This document shows positions 10,807-20,691 of a stretch of 64,000 nt of DNA, one piece after another. Each line of letters starts with the position of its first letter. Positions within the stretch are counted from its first letter, which is position 1. The DNA comes from Tupaia tana (Eukaryota > Chordata > Mammalia > Scandentia > Tupaiidae): positions 109,303,498 through 109,367,497 of the forward strand of contig JAKSZU010000004.1 of the NCBI GenBank assembly GCA_026018925.1, written 5' to 3'. The position numbers and the translations under genes are program-made. Below the pieces are notes generated by a model. The model was not told where the DNA came from. It worked only from the letters and a program-made list of their open reading frames with translations, and searched no databases.

Positions 10807-11295
10807 AGGAACATGTGCATGTGTGCCCCCAAATCCCAGCACACGAAATGGAGATGGGGTTGCAGCATGACCAAGCCCCATGGTGGTGCTTTCTCACTTT
10901 CTTTTTTTTTTTTTCTTTTTTTTGGAGAGGTTTTTGCTATAGGGCACGTGCGCTCGCCAAACAGACAGAGACAGAAAGCGAGAAATCACCCCCCCAGGGG
11001 GGATGGCCATGTCGCAATCCCTTCTCCTCCATTCTCCTCTTGGGATCTTGGGCACGCACACACACGCGCCGGAGTGAGTTTAAGCCACCGGGTCCAGGAC
11101 TCGAACCGCGGTCGGCTATGTGGGGAATCCAGCGACATAGCCATTACGCTAACTGCTGGTCCCTGTATTTTAATTTGATAAGAGAGAGAGAGAAAGGGAG
11201 AAAGCAAGCTGCCAGGTCCAGGACTCAAACCGCAGTCAGCTACGTGGGAGTCCAGCACCTTTTCACCACCATGCCACCTGCTGCCCCCCCCCCCC
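10452..11295 (-). mobile_element. SINE type B, split by a composite SINE unit
   Basis: Parts 10452-10509 and 11164-11295 are one reverse type B. Its TSD 'gacccaatctttt' lies at 10438-10450 and 11296-11308. The centre is occupied by the 654-bp composite at 10510-11163. Confidence 0.85.
10510..11163 (-). mobile_element. composite unit: type A + spacer + type A under one TSD
   Basis: Reading leftward: type A (11163-10906), its A tail, about 135 bp of non-A DNA including a (CA)n tract and a SINE-like fragment in the opposite sense, then a second type A (10770-10510) with A tail. A single exact 13-bp TSD 'tgtattttaattt' (10497-10509 and 11164-11176) brackets the whole. Neither inner SINE has its own TSD. 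Confidence 0.8.
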
Positions 11296-11309
11296 CGACC
11301 CAATCTTTT

Positions 11310-11585
11310 TAATTCTTAGCCTTCTCTCTATACTTGTGCCCATTTCTGTTCCCAATTCCCGAAAACCTCTTTTCCCTCTGAGTCTGCTGGTAGGTGCTTT
11401 TTGTGGCGATGTCTCACCACGGCGCCATTCTCCTGCCTTACCTCCCCAGGTGCTGGTATTACAGACGCACTCTCTGTGCCCCCTCTGTAGGTCGGGCCCA
11501 GGGATCGCACCTGGGCCTCCCACGTGGTCTCAGCCTGTGACCATCTTAATAGCTCGCACCACTCCAGCTCGGCTGACGCCTATTT
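11310..11585. other. degenerate repeat DNA with a possible 7SL-derived piece
   Basis: 11416-11472 ('ccattctcctgccttacctcccc' then 'tggtattacagacgc') resembles an antisense Alu/FLAM-type monomer. The remainder may be an old type D. Low confidence in both. Confidence 0.35.
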
Positions 11586-11589
11586 TATT

Positions 11590-11862
11590 TTATGTTTTTT
11601 AGATTTTTGCCATAGAGTGCATGTGCTTGACAGAGAGAAAGACAGAGAGAGAGAGAGAGACAGGGAGAGGGAAAATGAGACATCACCCCTCAGCGGGGAT
11701 GGTCACACCATAATCTTTTCCTTCCGTTCTCTTCTCAGGATTCTCGGCACCCCACGTACACACGCCTGGCGTGATTTCAAGCTGCCGGATCTGGAACTCG
11801 AACTGTGGAGTTAGTCATGTTGGATCCAGTGCCTTAACCTCTGTGACATCTGCTGGGCTTGA
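11590..11862 (-). mobile_element. SINE type C
   Basis: 'agatttttgccatagagtgcatgtgc', extended GA tract, head end 'ggatccagtgcc...catctgctggg'. Confidence 0.85.
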
Positions 11863-11884
11863 CACCTAATTTTAATTTTATTCT

Positions 11885-12136
11885 ATTTTTATTTTTCATA
11901 ATTTTGCTATTGGGCGTGTGCACTGGCTGGAGAGACAGAGAGGGAACGTGAGAAAGTGCTCCCAAGGAGGATAGCCTTGCCGCCGTCCGTTTTCTTCCAT
12001 TCTCCTCTGGGAGTCTGGAGTGCACACACACCTGGTGTATTTTTCAGGCCACTGGGTCTGGGACTTAGGCCACACAGCCAGCCGTGCGAGATTTAGCCAC
12101 CTCAATCTCCATGCCCCTGGCTGCACCGGCACCTGT
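11885..12136 (-). mobile_element. SINE type C
   Basis: 'ttttgctattgggcgtgtgcactggctgg' to the reversed head near 'ggctgcaccggcacc'; diverged. Confidence 0.8.
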
Positions 12137-12545
12137 CTTTCAAACAACTTTATTGAAGTACCATACAACTCACCTATTTAAATGATATAATTCAGTCATT
12201 TTTACTATATTCAGAGTTGTACAACCATCACAACGTTCAATTTTACAACAGTTCCCTCGCAGGGAAAATAAATCCTGAACGCTGTGCGTTTCCCTCCGGT
12301 AATTGCTTCTTCTTTTTTTAAAAAAATATTTTATTTAACTTTATGTATTCATTTACTTATTTTAGTTTGACCAGAGAGGGACAGAGCGAGAGCAAGAGAG
12401 AGGGAAAGTGAGAAAATAAGCTGCCAGGTCCAGGACTTGAACCAGTTGGCCATGTGGGAATCCAGCACACTTAACCACCTGCTGGCCCTCCAGTAAATAT
12501 TTCTGTCTTTACAGATTTTCCTGTTTGAGAGACTATCTTTTAATT
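12137..12545 (-). mobile_element. L1 3' UTR fragment, antisense, split by a SINE
   Basis: 'actttattgaagtaccatacaactcacc' followed by 'tttactatattcagagttgtacaaccatcac' matches the antisense 3' UTR of old L1. It resumes at about 12490 ('ttctgtctttacagattttcctg'). Confidence 0.7.
12313..12489 (-). mobile_element. SINE type B
   Basis: 'atttaactttatgtattcatttacttatttt...gaccagagagggacag...cacctgctggccc', inserted in the L1 3' UTR fragment. Confidence 0.9.
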
Positions 12546-12654
12546 TTTATTTGATAGTGCCCTTGGGGATTAGGAGTTCTTTTGGAACTCAGAATCCCTA
12601 AATGGTGGACATCTGTGACAAGTCAGTTGGGAAAGAAATAGGAGGGGAAGGGAA

Positions 12655-12750
12655 TGTTATTAATTTACCAAGTACTATGTACTAATGTATATTCGTTCTT
12701 TCTACAACCACCCTGCATGCCAGGTATCATGTAACAGTTAAAGAAATGAG
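12655..12750. mobile_element. MIR-like relic
   Basis: 'accaagtactatgtactaatg...ctacaaccaccctgcatgccagg...aaagaaatgagg' keeps the order of a MIR core. Weak match. Confidence 0.4.
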
Positions 12751-12756
12751 GTTTGT

Positions 12757-13106
12757 GGGGCTGGCAGGTGGCGTGGTGGTTAAGGCGCTGGACACTCCCA
12801 CATGACCGACCACGGTTAGAGTCCCAGACCTGGCATCTTGCTTTCTCACTTTCCCTCTCTCTCCCTTTCTCTCTCTCCCTCTCTGGTCAAATTGGAATAA
12901 ATAAATAGGAGCTGGCAGGTGGCATGGTGGTTAAGGGTACTGGACTCCCACATGCTGACTGGTTTGAGTCCTGGGCCTGGCAGTTTGCTTTCTCATTTCC
13001 CCTCTCTCTCACTGTTTCTCTCTGGTCAAATTAAAATAAATAAAGTTAAATAAAAGAATCTAAATAAATAAATAAAGTTAAATAAAAAATAATAATAAAA
13101 AAAAAT
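12757..13106 (+). mobile_element. SINE type B, split by another type B
   Basis: The head is at 12757; the tail resumes at about 13062 with 'aataaataaataaagttaaataaaa'. The second B inserted into its A-rich tail. Confidence 0.85.
12907..13061 (+). mobile_element. SINE type B nested in type B
   Basis: Complete copy; 'aataaataaat' at 12896-12906 and 13063-13073 serves as TSD, although the repeat is low in complexity. Confidence 0.8.
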
Positions 13107-13110
13107 GAGT

Positions 13111-13355
13111 TGGGACCAGCAGTTGGCACAATGGCTATGTTGCTGGACTCCATGTAGTCAACCGGGGTTCGAGTCTTAGACCTGGTGGCTTAAACTCACG
13201 CTGGGCACGTGTGCATGCATGCCCAAGATCCTGAGAGGAGAATGGAGGAGGAGGGGTTGAGGTCTGGTCATCCCCCCTGTGGGGTGAGTTCTTGCTTTCT
13301 GTATCTCTGTCACTCTCTTTCTGGTGAAAGCATGTGCCCTATAGCAAAAAAAAAA
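13111..13355 (+). mobile_element. SINE type A
   Basis: 'tgggaccagcagttggcacaatgg' to 'tgtgccctatagcaaaa'; its A tail runs straight into a GGAA microsatellite. Confidence 0.9.
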
Positions 13356-13437
13356 AAAAAGAGAGAAAGAAAGGAAAGAAGGAAAGAAGGAAGGAAGGAA
13401 GGAAGGAAGGAAGGAAGGAAGGAAGGAAAAAAGAAAG
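13356..13437. repeat. (GGAA)n microsatellite
   Basis: Purine tetranucleotide tract grown from the SINE tail. Confidence 0.95.
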
Positions 13438-13535
13438 AATTAGCTGTGTTTGTTCACAGACGGTGCCGCTGCTTGGAGGGCTAGAGGCCTAATGAGAGGT
13501 TGGAAGTGGGTTCCTAGCCAACCCGAACACCTGGG

Positions 13536-13613
13536 AGTGGCTGCTCACCTGTCACCCCAGCTAACTGGAGGCTGGGACAGGAGGGTTGTAACAGTGAGAC
13601 CCTGTCAAAAATA
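13536..13613 (+). mobile_element. 7SL-derived SINE monomer (FLAM-like relic)
   Basis: 'ggctgctcacctgtcaccccagctaactggaggctgggacaggagg...gtgagaccctgtcaaaaa' follows the Alu left-monomer order with an internal deletion. Confidence 0.65.
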
Positions 13614-13621
13614 CTCACCTA

Positions 13622-13793
13622 TGGGACCAGCAGGTGGCATGGTGGTTAAGGCGCTGGACATTCCCACATGGCCGACCACGGTTAGAGTCCTGGACCTGGT
13701 GGCTTGCTTTCTCACTTTCCCTCTCTCGCTCTCTGGTCAAATTAAAAAAAATAAGTGAATGAATAAATAAAATTAAATAATTTTAAAAAATCC
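13622..13793 (+). mobile_element. SINE type B
   Basis: 'gggaccagcaggtggcatggtggttaaggcgctgg' head; 'ctctctggtcaaattaaaaaaa' 3' end. Confidence 0.95.
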
Positions 13794-13794
13794 G

Positions 13795-14012
13795 TAGTGG
13801 GCACCCATGTGGGAAGGTCCTGGGTTTGTGTCCTGGAACGTCCTTGAGAACACCAGGCACGCATGTGCTGGGCCTAGGCTGACTGAGACTGGGGGCATGC
13901 AGTATGAACACCCTGCTGTTTGGGGGGGGTGGTGCCTCTCTCATGGAAGAAATAAACTTTAAACAATGATCTATCTCTGTCGCTCTCCTCTTCCTCTCTC
14001 TCATAAGGGAAA
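13795..14012 (+). mobile_element. SINE type D
   Basis: 'gggcacccatgtgggaaggtcctggg', 'ggctgactgagactgggggcatg', and 'ctctcatggaagaaataaacttt' end; G9 run inside. Confidence 0.75.
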
Positions 14013-14127
14013 AAAAAGAAACGAAGGTTTACAGAAAAGAACTAACTTATAAAAGTTTACAGTATTAGTGACCAGGCAAGGATGTCAACCTCGGTTTTCT
14101 GAGCAGACCCGATTCATTTTCTCTGCA

Positions 14128-14521
14128 CCGCAGCAGTTGTTCTTAGACCGTGGTGGGCCCTAGATTCACCTGGAAACTTAGCAGAAACACAGATTGCGGG
14201 GGCCAGCAGGTGGCGTGTGATTAAGGCGCTGGATTCCCACACGGTTGCCTGAGGTTTGAGTCTTGAGTCTGGAGGCTAGAAAATCATGCTAGCCACGTGT
14301 ACTCAAGGTCTCCAGGACCATGGAGAGGGGACTGCAGGGTGGTCCTCCCCGGAGGTGATCTCTCACTTTCCCTCTCTCTGCCTCTTTTTTCTGTCTTCCT
14401 GCGGTGAACACATGCAGGCCGTGGCGAAAGCAAAAACAGAATCAGACTGCGGGGCGCCACCTGTAGACCTCCAATGCGCTGGTTCTGGGAGCGGCCTGAG
14501 CACAGGCATTCCTAGAAGCCG
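14128..14521 (+). mobile_element. MER5A-like hAT-Charlie relic, split by a SINE
   Basis: 'gcagttgttcttagaccgtggtggg...attcacctggaaacttagcagaaacacagatt' resembles the MER5A 5' part. The putative rest (14442-14521) follows the SINE. Confidence 0.5.
14199..14441 (+). mobile_element. SINE type C
   Basis: 'ggggccagcaggtggcgtgtgattaagg' head; flanks 'cagattgcggg' and 'tcagactgcggg' look like a decayed TSD. Confidence 0.85.
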
Positions 14522-15560
14522 CGGCTGCTGGTGGAGACAGGCGCGACTGGGCGGCCCAGCGTGGTGGAGAACGTGGCGGGTGCGGTCTCCGGGCTGCGTG
14601 GTGGAGGAGCGCGCCTACTACCCGGCCACCTTCCCACGACAGTCCTCGTGATGTGTCAGAGCAGCTGTGCACGGTAAAAGGCAGAGCGTAGTTAGAACGG
14701 CCACTCCGAGACGGAAATTGCTTTGGCGCGCTGCCGTGGGCTAACACCTATTTTTCTAGTTGACGAATGAGATAGGCCAACAGAATTGATCCCGGTTCAT
14801 GAGCACCTTGAGGTGGAACGTGTCAGTGGGATGCGAGAGGTCGTGGTCCTCGTCCAGGTCAGAGCCAAGCCTACGGAAGGGCAGAGGACGGGCCGACAAA
14901 GGCGTGTCCCCAGCAATGTCTCCCATTGTCCTCCGGCCACAGCTGCATACTCACGCTGACTTCACCCCCAAGTGTTAACTAGGCCAGGCCTTGATCAGAC
15001 CGAAGTCTGTACAGAGGTGGCGGCAAAACCATCACGGATACTGAGGAGATGTCTTTTCTTGAATGGATTTGATTTAAAACATTAGCTGTGCTTTCCCCTT
15101 AGTGGGAGGGGGAGGAGGACAGCTTGAAATCACTTACTGCAGAATCTCCAGCGTAATTGTTACGGTCGGCTCAAATGTGATTTGAACATCCCTAGCCGTG
15201 GGATTTGGTGACCGGGCTCCCAGGAGAGGATGACGCAGCACAGGGAATAGCAGAGGCAGCTTGCCTTGCTTTGTAGCGAGCGGAGATGTGAAAGTCCTTG
15301 TGGAGGTCACCGTGCCGAGAACACTCGTCATAAGGTGAGCGGACACGGGGCACCTTCTTATGCGTAGGTAAGCCAGCCCTAGCCATGGGCAAAGCCAGCT
15401 GCAAGGTGGACATGGAGTGCAGCGTGCCCTGGCTGCCCTCTGCTAATTAGGCCTGAGCTCCATCTAGAATGCTCCTGCCTTTTCCAGAGCATTTTCCTGT
15501 CCAATGTTATCGTTAAGCAAGGTGAGAGAAGTATAGTGAGTCAGCTCAAGGACACAGAAA
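14522..15560. other. about 1 kb low-copy DNA, nothing recognised
   Basis: The GC-rich left end has a short frame ('VVEERAYYPATFPRQSS') with no family I recognise. The rest has no repeat or gene signature. It is the longest SINE-free stretch before the promoter. Confidence 0.5.
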
Positions 15561-15573
15561 ATGTACTAGGATC

Positions 15574-15728
15574 GGGGCTGGCAGGTGGCATGGTGGTTAA
15601 GGGCACTGACTGCCACATGGCTAACTGCGGTTCAAGTCCCAGACCTGGTGGCTTGCTTTCTCACTTTCTCTCTCTCTGGTCAAATTAAAAATAATAATAA
15701 TAAATAAATAAAATAATTCTTTAAAAAA
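15574..15728 (+). mobile_element. SINE type B
   Basis: Full copy; flanks 'aatgtactagg' and 'aatgtacttag' are a near-perfect TSD. The following 15729-16004 contains an old 'ttgctcactcagtaaccacgtgttgag' L2/MIR-type relic. Confidence 0.9.
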
Positions 15729-16004
15729 ATGTACTTAGAGGAGGACAGTTACTCCAAAATGCCAGGAAAACAAAACATTCAGAAAGAAGGGTATTAGTTA
15801 CATAAACATAACCAAGGGAACGCTGCTTTCCTTCCAAACGGTGGAGAGGAAGCCTCAGCCCCTTCTCTCCTCGCCCGTGTCTGTGTATTTGCTCACTCAG
15901 TAACCACGTGTTGAGTGGCTCCTGCTTGCTGGCCATTGTTCAGTAGGCCTCAGCAATGCAGAAAACGAGATGTGGTAGCTCCACATTCAACAAACTTCTC
16001 CTTT

Positions 16005-16255
16005 TTTTCCCATTTTTTTTTTTTTTTTTTTTTTTTTTGCCATAGGGCATGTGCTCACCAGTGACAGTCAGAGAGAGACAGAGGAGGTGTGAGAGATCAC
16101 ACCCCAGGGAGGATGGCCATGTCATAATCCCTTCTCCTCCATTCTCTGCTTGAGATTCTTTTTTTTTTTTTTTAAAGAATCATTTTATTTTATTTTATTT
16201 TATTTTATTTTATTTTAAATTTGCTATAGGGCACCTGCACGCATCAGAGAGAGAC

Positions 16256-16320
<65 letters not shown>

Positions 16321-16529
16321 GAAAGCAAGCTGACAGGTCCAGGACTTGAACTGCTGTAAGTCATGTGGGAGTCCAACACTTCAACCACCACGCCACCTGC
16401 TGGCCCCTCTTCTTGGGATTTCGGGTACGCATGAACATGTACCCAGTGTGATTTTCAGGCCACTGGGTCTGTGACTCAAATGCCATGTGGGAGTCCGGCA
16501 CCTTAAAGACCAAACCACCTGCTAGTCCC
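16005..16529 (-). mobile_element. SINE type C, split by a type B
   Basis: T tail and body at 16005-16155; 'cttgggatttcgggtacgcatgaacatg' to 'cacctgctagtccc' at 16407-16529. Confidence 0.85.
16156..16406 (-). mobile_element. SINE type B nested in type C, with GA expansion
   Basis: (ATTTT)n tail, about 60 bp of GA repeat, then 'gctgacaggtccaggacttg...cacctgctggcccc'. Confidence 0.9.
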
Positions 16530-16640
16530 ACTCAACAAATATTGATTGAGGCCCTACTATGTGCCAGAAACTGTTCTAGGCAGTGTGGAAATAATAAGAA
16601 ACGTTAAACGCAATTCAGAGTGAAGCACAGGAAGTAACAG
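16530..16640 (+). mobile_element. ancient L2/MIR-type relic
   Basis: 'caacaaatattgattgaggccctactatgtgccag...ctgttctagg' is the common ancient-repeat signature of placental genomes. Confidence 0.5.
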
Positions 16641-16888
16641 AGAACAGGCATGTTGTGCTCCCGTACGAAGGCCTGTCTGGCAGAGGGCCGGGCAGGTGCC
16701 TGGGTGTGCGGGAAGCGGCTGCAGTGCACTGCCGAGGATGGAGCCCTCAGGGGATAGAGTGGCCTTTGCGATAAACTCTTTCAGCTATGTTTCACAATTT
16801 TTGCAACAAAACACTCTGGGGAAATGCCATATCTGGTACTAACCAGGAAGGTGGAAATTTGGGACAAGTTCCCTGAGGCCATGGCTTT

Positions 16889-16943
16889 TTCTTTCTTTTT
16901 TTTTTGGAGAGATTTTTGCTATAGGGCTCGTGCACTCACTAGA

Positions 16944-16981
<38 letters not shown>

Positions 16982-17401
16982 GAAATCACCCCCCAAGGGG
17001 GATGGCCACGCTGCACTCAAATCACCCCCCAGGGGGGATGGCCACGCTGCACTCCCTTCTCCTCCATTCTCCTCTCGGGATCTTGGGCACATGCGCACAC
17101 ACGCCTGGCGTGAATTTAAGCCACCGGTTCAGGACTCCATGCAGTTGACTACATGGGAGTCCAGCGACATAGCCATTACGCCAATTGCTGGTTCCCATAA
17201 CATTTTTAAAAAAGAATTATTTATTCAATTTTATTTATTCATTCCTTTATTTTTTCACTTTACCAGAGTGAGAAACATTGAGAGACAGAGAGAGAGAGAG
17301 AGAAAAGAAAGCAAGCAAGCAAGCAAGCCACCAAGTCTCCCACCAAGGTTGGCCATGTGGGAGCGTTCAGCACATTAACCACCATACCACCTGTTGGTCC
17401 C
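16889..17401 (-). mobile_element. composite unit: type B + type A under one TSD
   Basis: Reverse type B (17401-17205) is followed leftward by a short spacer and a reverse type A (17196-16889). 'gaggccatggcttt' (16875-16888) and 'gaggccatagcatt' (17402-17415) bracket the pair. The type A part has an internal 36-bp tandem duplication at 16983-17054. Confidence 0.65.
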
Positions 17402-17525
17402 GAGGCCATAGCATTCTTTTGTCCTCCTCTTCTTCCTCTTAGCTACCCAAGATCCTCTGCTAACCCTAGTGGGGCATCAAGGTCTAAATGCCAGCAGGCC
17501 TCATCTTGAGCTAAATACAGAGTTC

Positions 17526-17773
17526 AGGGCCAGCAGGTGGCATGGTAGTTAAGGTGCTGGACTCCCACACGGGTGACCACAGTTTGAGTCCTGGACCTGC
17601 AGATTTAAAATTCATGCCAGGTGTGTGTGCATGCCACCTACCACCAAATTCTGCAGGAGAAGAAGGGATTGTGGGGTGGCCATTCCCCCAGGGGGTGATT
17701 TCTTACTCTCTCTCTCTCTCTCTGATGAGTGCACACACCCTAGGGCAAAAACCTAAAAAAAAAAAAAAAAAAG
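17526..17773 (+). mobile_element. SINE type C/A
   Basis: 'gggccagcaggtggcatggtagttaagg' to 'caccctagggcaaaaacc' and an A18 tail. Confidence 0.9.
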
Positions 17774-18006
17774 TTGTGCAAACCTTTGATCACTTTGGTG
17801 GGGAGGTGAACGGCTTTAAGAACCACCTAAAATTGCCAGCTCCACAGCTACTGAGTACGGCATCCACCCCTCCCAAACTTCTCTCCACGCTGCCTCTGTA
17901 CCAGGTAACCTCTCTGCCAGCCTATGACCCTCTCCTGTTTGAACTGCTGCAGAATTTGGTGGTAGGTGGTGGCATAAATAAAACATTTCCAAAGTGAAAA
18001 ATGTGT
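17774..18006 (+). other. low-copy DNA with a roughly 75-codon open frame
   Basis: It reads open from the SINE tail to a stop near 17997 and includes 'LPLYQVTSLPAYDPLLFELL'. An AATAAA hexamer lies close to the stop. I recognise no family; it may be a truncated retrocopy or chance. Confidence 0.3.
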
Positions 18007-18067
18007 CTATATATATATATATATGTATATATATAGAGAGAGAGAGAAAGAGAGAGAGAAAGAGAGA

Positions 18068-18113
<46 letters not shown>
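18007..18113. repeat. (TA)n then (GA)n microsatellite
   Basis: Dinucleotide tracts directly 5' of a reverse SINE, expanded from its tail region. Confidence 0.95.
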
Positions 18114-18117
<4 letters not shown>

Positions 18118-18310
18118 TTTGCTATAGGGCACATACGCTTGCCAGAAAGACAGAGAGCAACAAGAGACAGAAAGCGAGAAATGAGAAATCACCCCCCAGG
18201 GGGGATAGCCACGCCGCGATCCCTTCTCCTCCATTCTGGGGATCTTGGGCACGCACACACACGCGCCTGGCGGGAGTTTAAGCCACCAGGTCCAGGATTC
18301 GAGGTCCAGT
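18114..18310 (-). mobile_element. SINE type A, missing its 5' head
   Basis: Body present ('tgctatagggcacatacgc', 'gaaatcaccccccagggg'); the tRNA-like head is mostly deleted after 'ggtccaggattcgag'. Confidence 0.85.
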
Positions 18311-18373
18311 GACATAGCTTTCTGATACTCTTAATTTTCTTCAGCATTATTTTTTTCAAAATAATTTTCTTTC

Positions 18374-18652
18374 TTGGGACCAGCAGTTAATGTAATGGCT
18401 ATTTTGCTGGACTCCCACGTAGTTGACCGTGGCTTGAGTCCCAGACCCGGTGGCTTAAACTCACGCTGGGCGCGTGTGCGTGCGTGCCCAAGATCCCGAG
18501 AGGAGAATGGAGGAGAAGGGATTGCGGCGTGACCATCCTCCCTGGGGGGTGATTTCTCGCTTTCTGTCTCTCTGTCTCTCTCTGTCTGTCTGGCGAGTGC
18601 ACGTGCCCTATAGCAAAAACCTCTCAAAAAAAAAAAAAAAAAATCAATCAAC
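18374..18652 (+). mobile_element. SINE type A, TSD
   Basis: Exact 17-bp TSD 'caaaataattttctttc' (18357-18373 and 18653-18669); full length. Confidence 0.95.
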
Positions 18653-18664
18653 CAAAATAATTTT

Positions 18665-18719
18665 CTTTCCTTCCTTCCTTCTTTCTTTCTTTCTTTTTCT
18701 TTCTTTCTTTCTTTTCTTC
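18665..18719. repeat. (CTTT)n microsatellite
   Basis: Pyrimidine tetranucleotide tract at the tail of the next reverse SINE. Confidence 0.95.
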
Positions 18720-18720
18720 C

Positions 18721-18979
18721 AGTTTGTCAGAGAGTGTGTATGCTTGCTGGAGAGTAAAACAGAGAGACAGAGAGGGAAAAAAATGCGAGAAAGCATCTCC
18801 CATGGGGCATGGTCACGCCATTGCCCTGTCACCTCCATTTCTGCCTGCTTTCGGGATTTGGGGCAGGCACACACATGTGCCTGGTGTGTTTGTCATGGTG
18901 ACAGGTCCCAGACTCAAAATGCTGAGTCAACCGGGTGGGATGCAACCATCTTAACTACTATGCCACTGGCTGGCCCCCA
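18721..18979 (-). mobile_element. SINE type C
   Basis: 'gtatgcttgctggagag', 'ttcgggatttggggcaggcacacac', and 'actatgccactggctggccc' end. Confidence 0.8.
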
Positions 18980-18984
18980 AATCA

Positions 18985-19252
18985 CTTTTTCTTTTCTTTT
19001 TTTTTTTTTTAACTTTTGCTATAGAGCATGTGGTTGCCAGAGATAGAGAGACAGAGAGAGAGGTGAGAAAGAAGTCACCCCTGGGGGGGTATGGCCACAC
19101 TGCAATCCTTTCTCCTCCATTCTCTTTTTGGGATTTTGGGCACACATGCCAACATGTTTTTCACGCATTTGGGTTGGAGATTCGAACGGTGCAGTCCACA
19201 TCATGTGGGATCCAGCTGCCTTAATTAACCCTCCCACCACGGGCTGGCCCAA
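18985..19252 (-). mobile_element. SINE type C
   Basis: T tail, 'cttttgctatagagcatgtgg', 'gtgggatccagctgcc', and 'cacgggctggccc' end. Confidence 0.85.
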
Positions 19253-19300
19253 TACTTTTCGACTTAAGATAATTTATTAAGTTTTAAAAGTGAATGTTCT

Positions 19301-19478
19301 TGAGGCTGGCTGGTGGCGTGGTGGTTAAGGGCGCTGGACTCCCACATGGCCGACCACGGTTCGAGTCCTGGACCTGGTGGCTTACTTTCTCACTCTCCTC
19401 TCTCTCTCTCACACACACTCTGTCCTTCTCTGATCAAATTAAAATAAATAAATAAAGTTAAATAAAATAAATCTTTCC
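19301..19478 (+). mobile_element. SINE type B, TSD
   Basis: Near-consensus copy; 9-bp TSD 'gaatgttct' at 19292-19300 and 19479-19487. Confidence 0.95.
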
Positions 19479-19589
19479 GAATGTTCTGTTCCAGATGGCA
19501 GGCCCAAATCCACAGCCCTGAGGCTGTTACTGGCCTGGTCCTGGCTCAGGTGTGCCTTAGCAAAACTGCCCTTCCCAGCTTCATCCCTT

Positions 19590-19790
19590 GAGGGACGATG
19601 TATTCTAAAACTTCACACGAATAATTCATTTAATCCTCTCGAAATCCCAGAACGCAATCGCCATCATTCTTCCCACTTAGCAGGCCAGACGACTACATGG
19701 GGCACCCGGAGGTGACACAGCCTGCTCACAGAGCCTGGCGTGCTGGCTGCTCTGAGTCACTAGCTGCCTTTCCCACCAAGTGACTAACTG
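19590..19790. mobile_element. MIR-like relic
   Basis: 'aattcatttaatcctctcgaaatccc...catcattcttcccacttagcagg...ggaggtgacacagcc' keeps MIR core order. Confidence 0.5.
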
Positions 19791-20279
19791 GGTCTCTGGA
19801 ACATTGCTCAATGAGAAGTATGAATAGATCAACATGGCAGGAAGGGTTATTCGGATGTTTCCAGATTCCGCACCGCGCCAAGGATTTGGGATTGGAGATA
19901 CTGTGGTCTGGGAGGGCACTGATTCCCCGAGGGAAGGCACCCTTTGGAGAAGCCCCCAAACCACCCTATATGGAGCTCCGGAGGGCAGATCTGCCAGAGG
20001 ACGGTGCTCTGGGGGTTTCCAAGACAGGAAATATCTAAACCCAGCGCGGACACATTATTTTGGCAAACGGGAAGGGGCAGAAGAGTCACATTTTCTGAAA
20101 ATACAAGTTTGGAGCCTGGATGTGAGTGGGTAAATGAGGGATGCTCGCTTTCTCCCCATCTCCCAGGCTCGTTGGATTTTTGCTTCCCAGACCTGGGGCA
20201 TTCCCTCCACTGTCTGGCCTGCCTCGAGCAGTTGCTCTCTTCTGAGAGAGGTCGTCGCACACCAAATTACAACAGAAAT
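19791..20279. other. unique DNA just upstream of the CpG island
   Basis: No SINE here, consistent with the proximal regulatory flank of UCK2. No specific motif can be defended. Confidence 0.5.
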
Positions 20280-20369
20280 CGGCCTGCTTCTTTCCGCTGG
20301 GGCCCGCGGGAGGGCGAGTGTGGAGGTCGGGCTCACACCTCTCGGAGAGCTCGGGCGGCGGCGGCGGGG

Positions 20370-20691
20370 CCGGGAGGGGCGGAGGCTGGGGCAGGGGCAG
20401 ACGCCTCGCCGCCGCGCCTCGGCGAATAGCAGCGCGCTGCCCGCCCGGATTGGAGCAGCGGCATCACGCTGACCTCTGGCTGGGATGTAAACCCGGCGGG
20501 CCGCTGCGGGCACGGGAAAGCTCTCGGCTCCTCTCCGGGAAACGCACCCCCTTGCGGGCTCCGGGCGGCGGCCTCCACCCGGCAGCGCCCAGCGGCGGCT
20601 GCGGGAAGCCGAGGGAGCCCGGCGCGGGCGCGGGCGCGGGCGGCGAGCGTGCGTCCTCGCACAGGCAGCGGGAGGAGGGGCGGCGCGAGCC
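20370..20691 (+). promoter_or_regulatory. UCK2: UCK2 proximal promoter and 5' UTR
   Basis: No TATA box is seen close to the start. A GC-box (ggggcgg, about 20376) and an inverted CCAAT box (attgg, 20449-20453) are present. A start-stop upstream AUG (ATG TAA at 20485-20490) would lie in the leader if transcription starts upstream of it. The transcription start itself cannot be placed from sequence. Confidence 0.6.
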
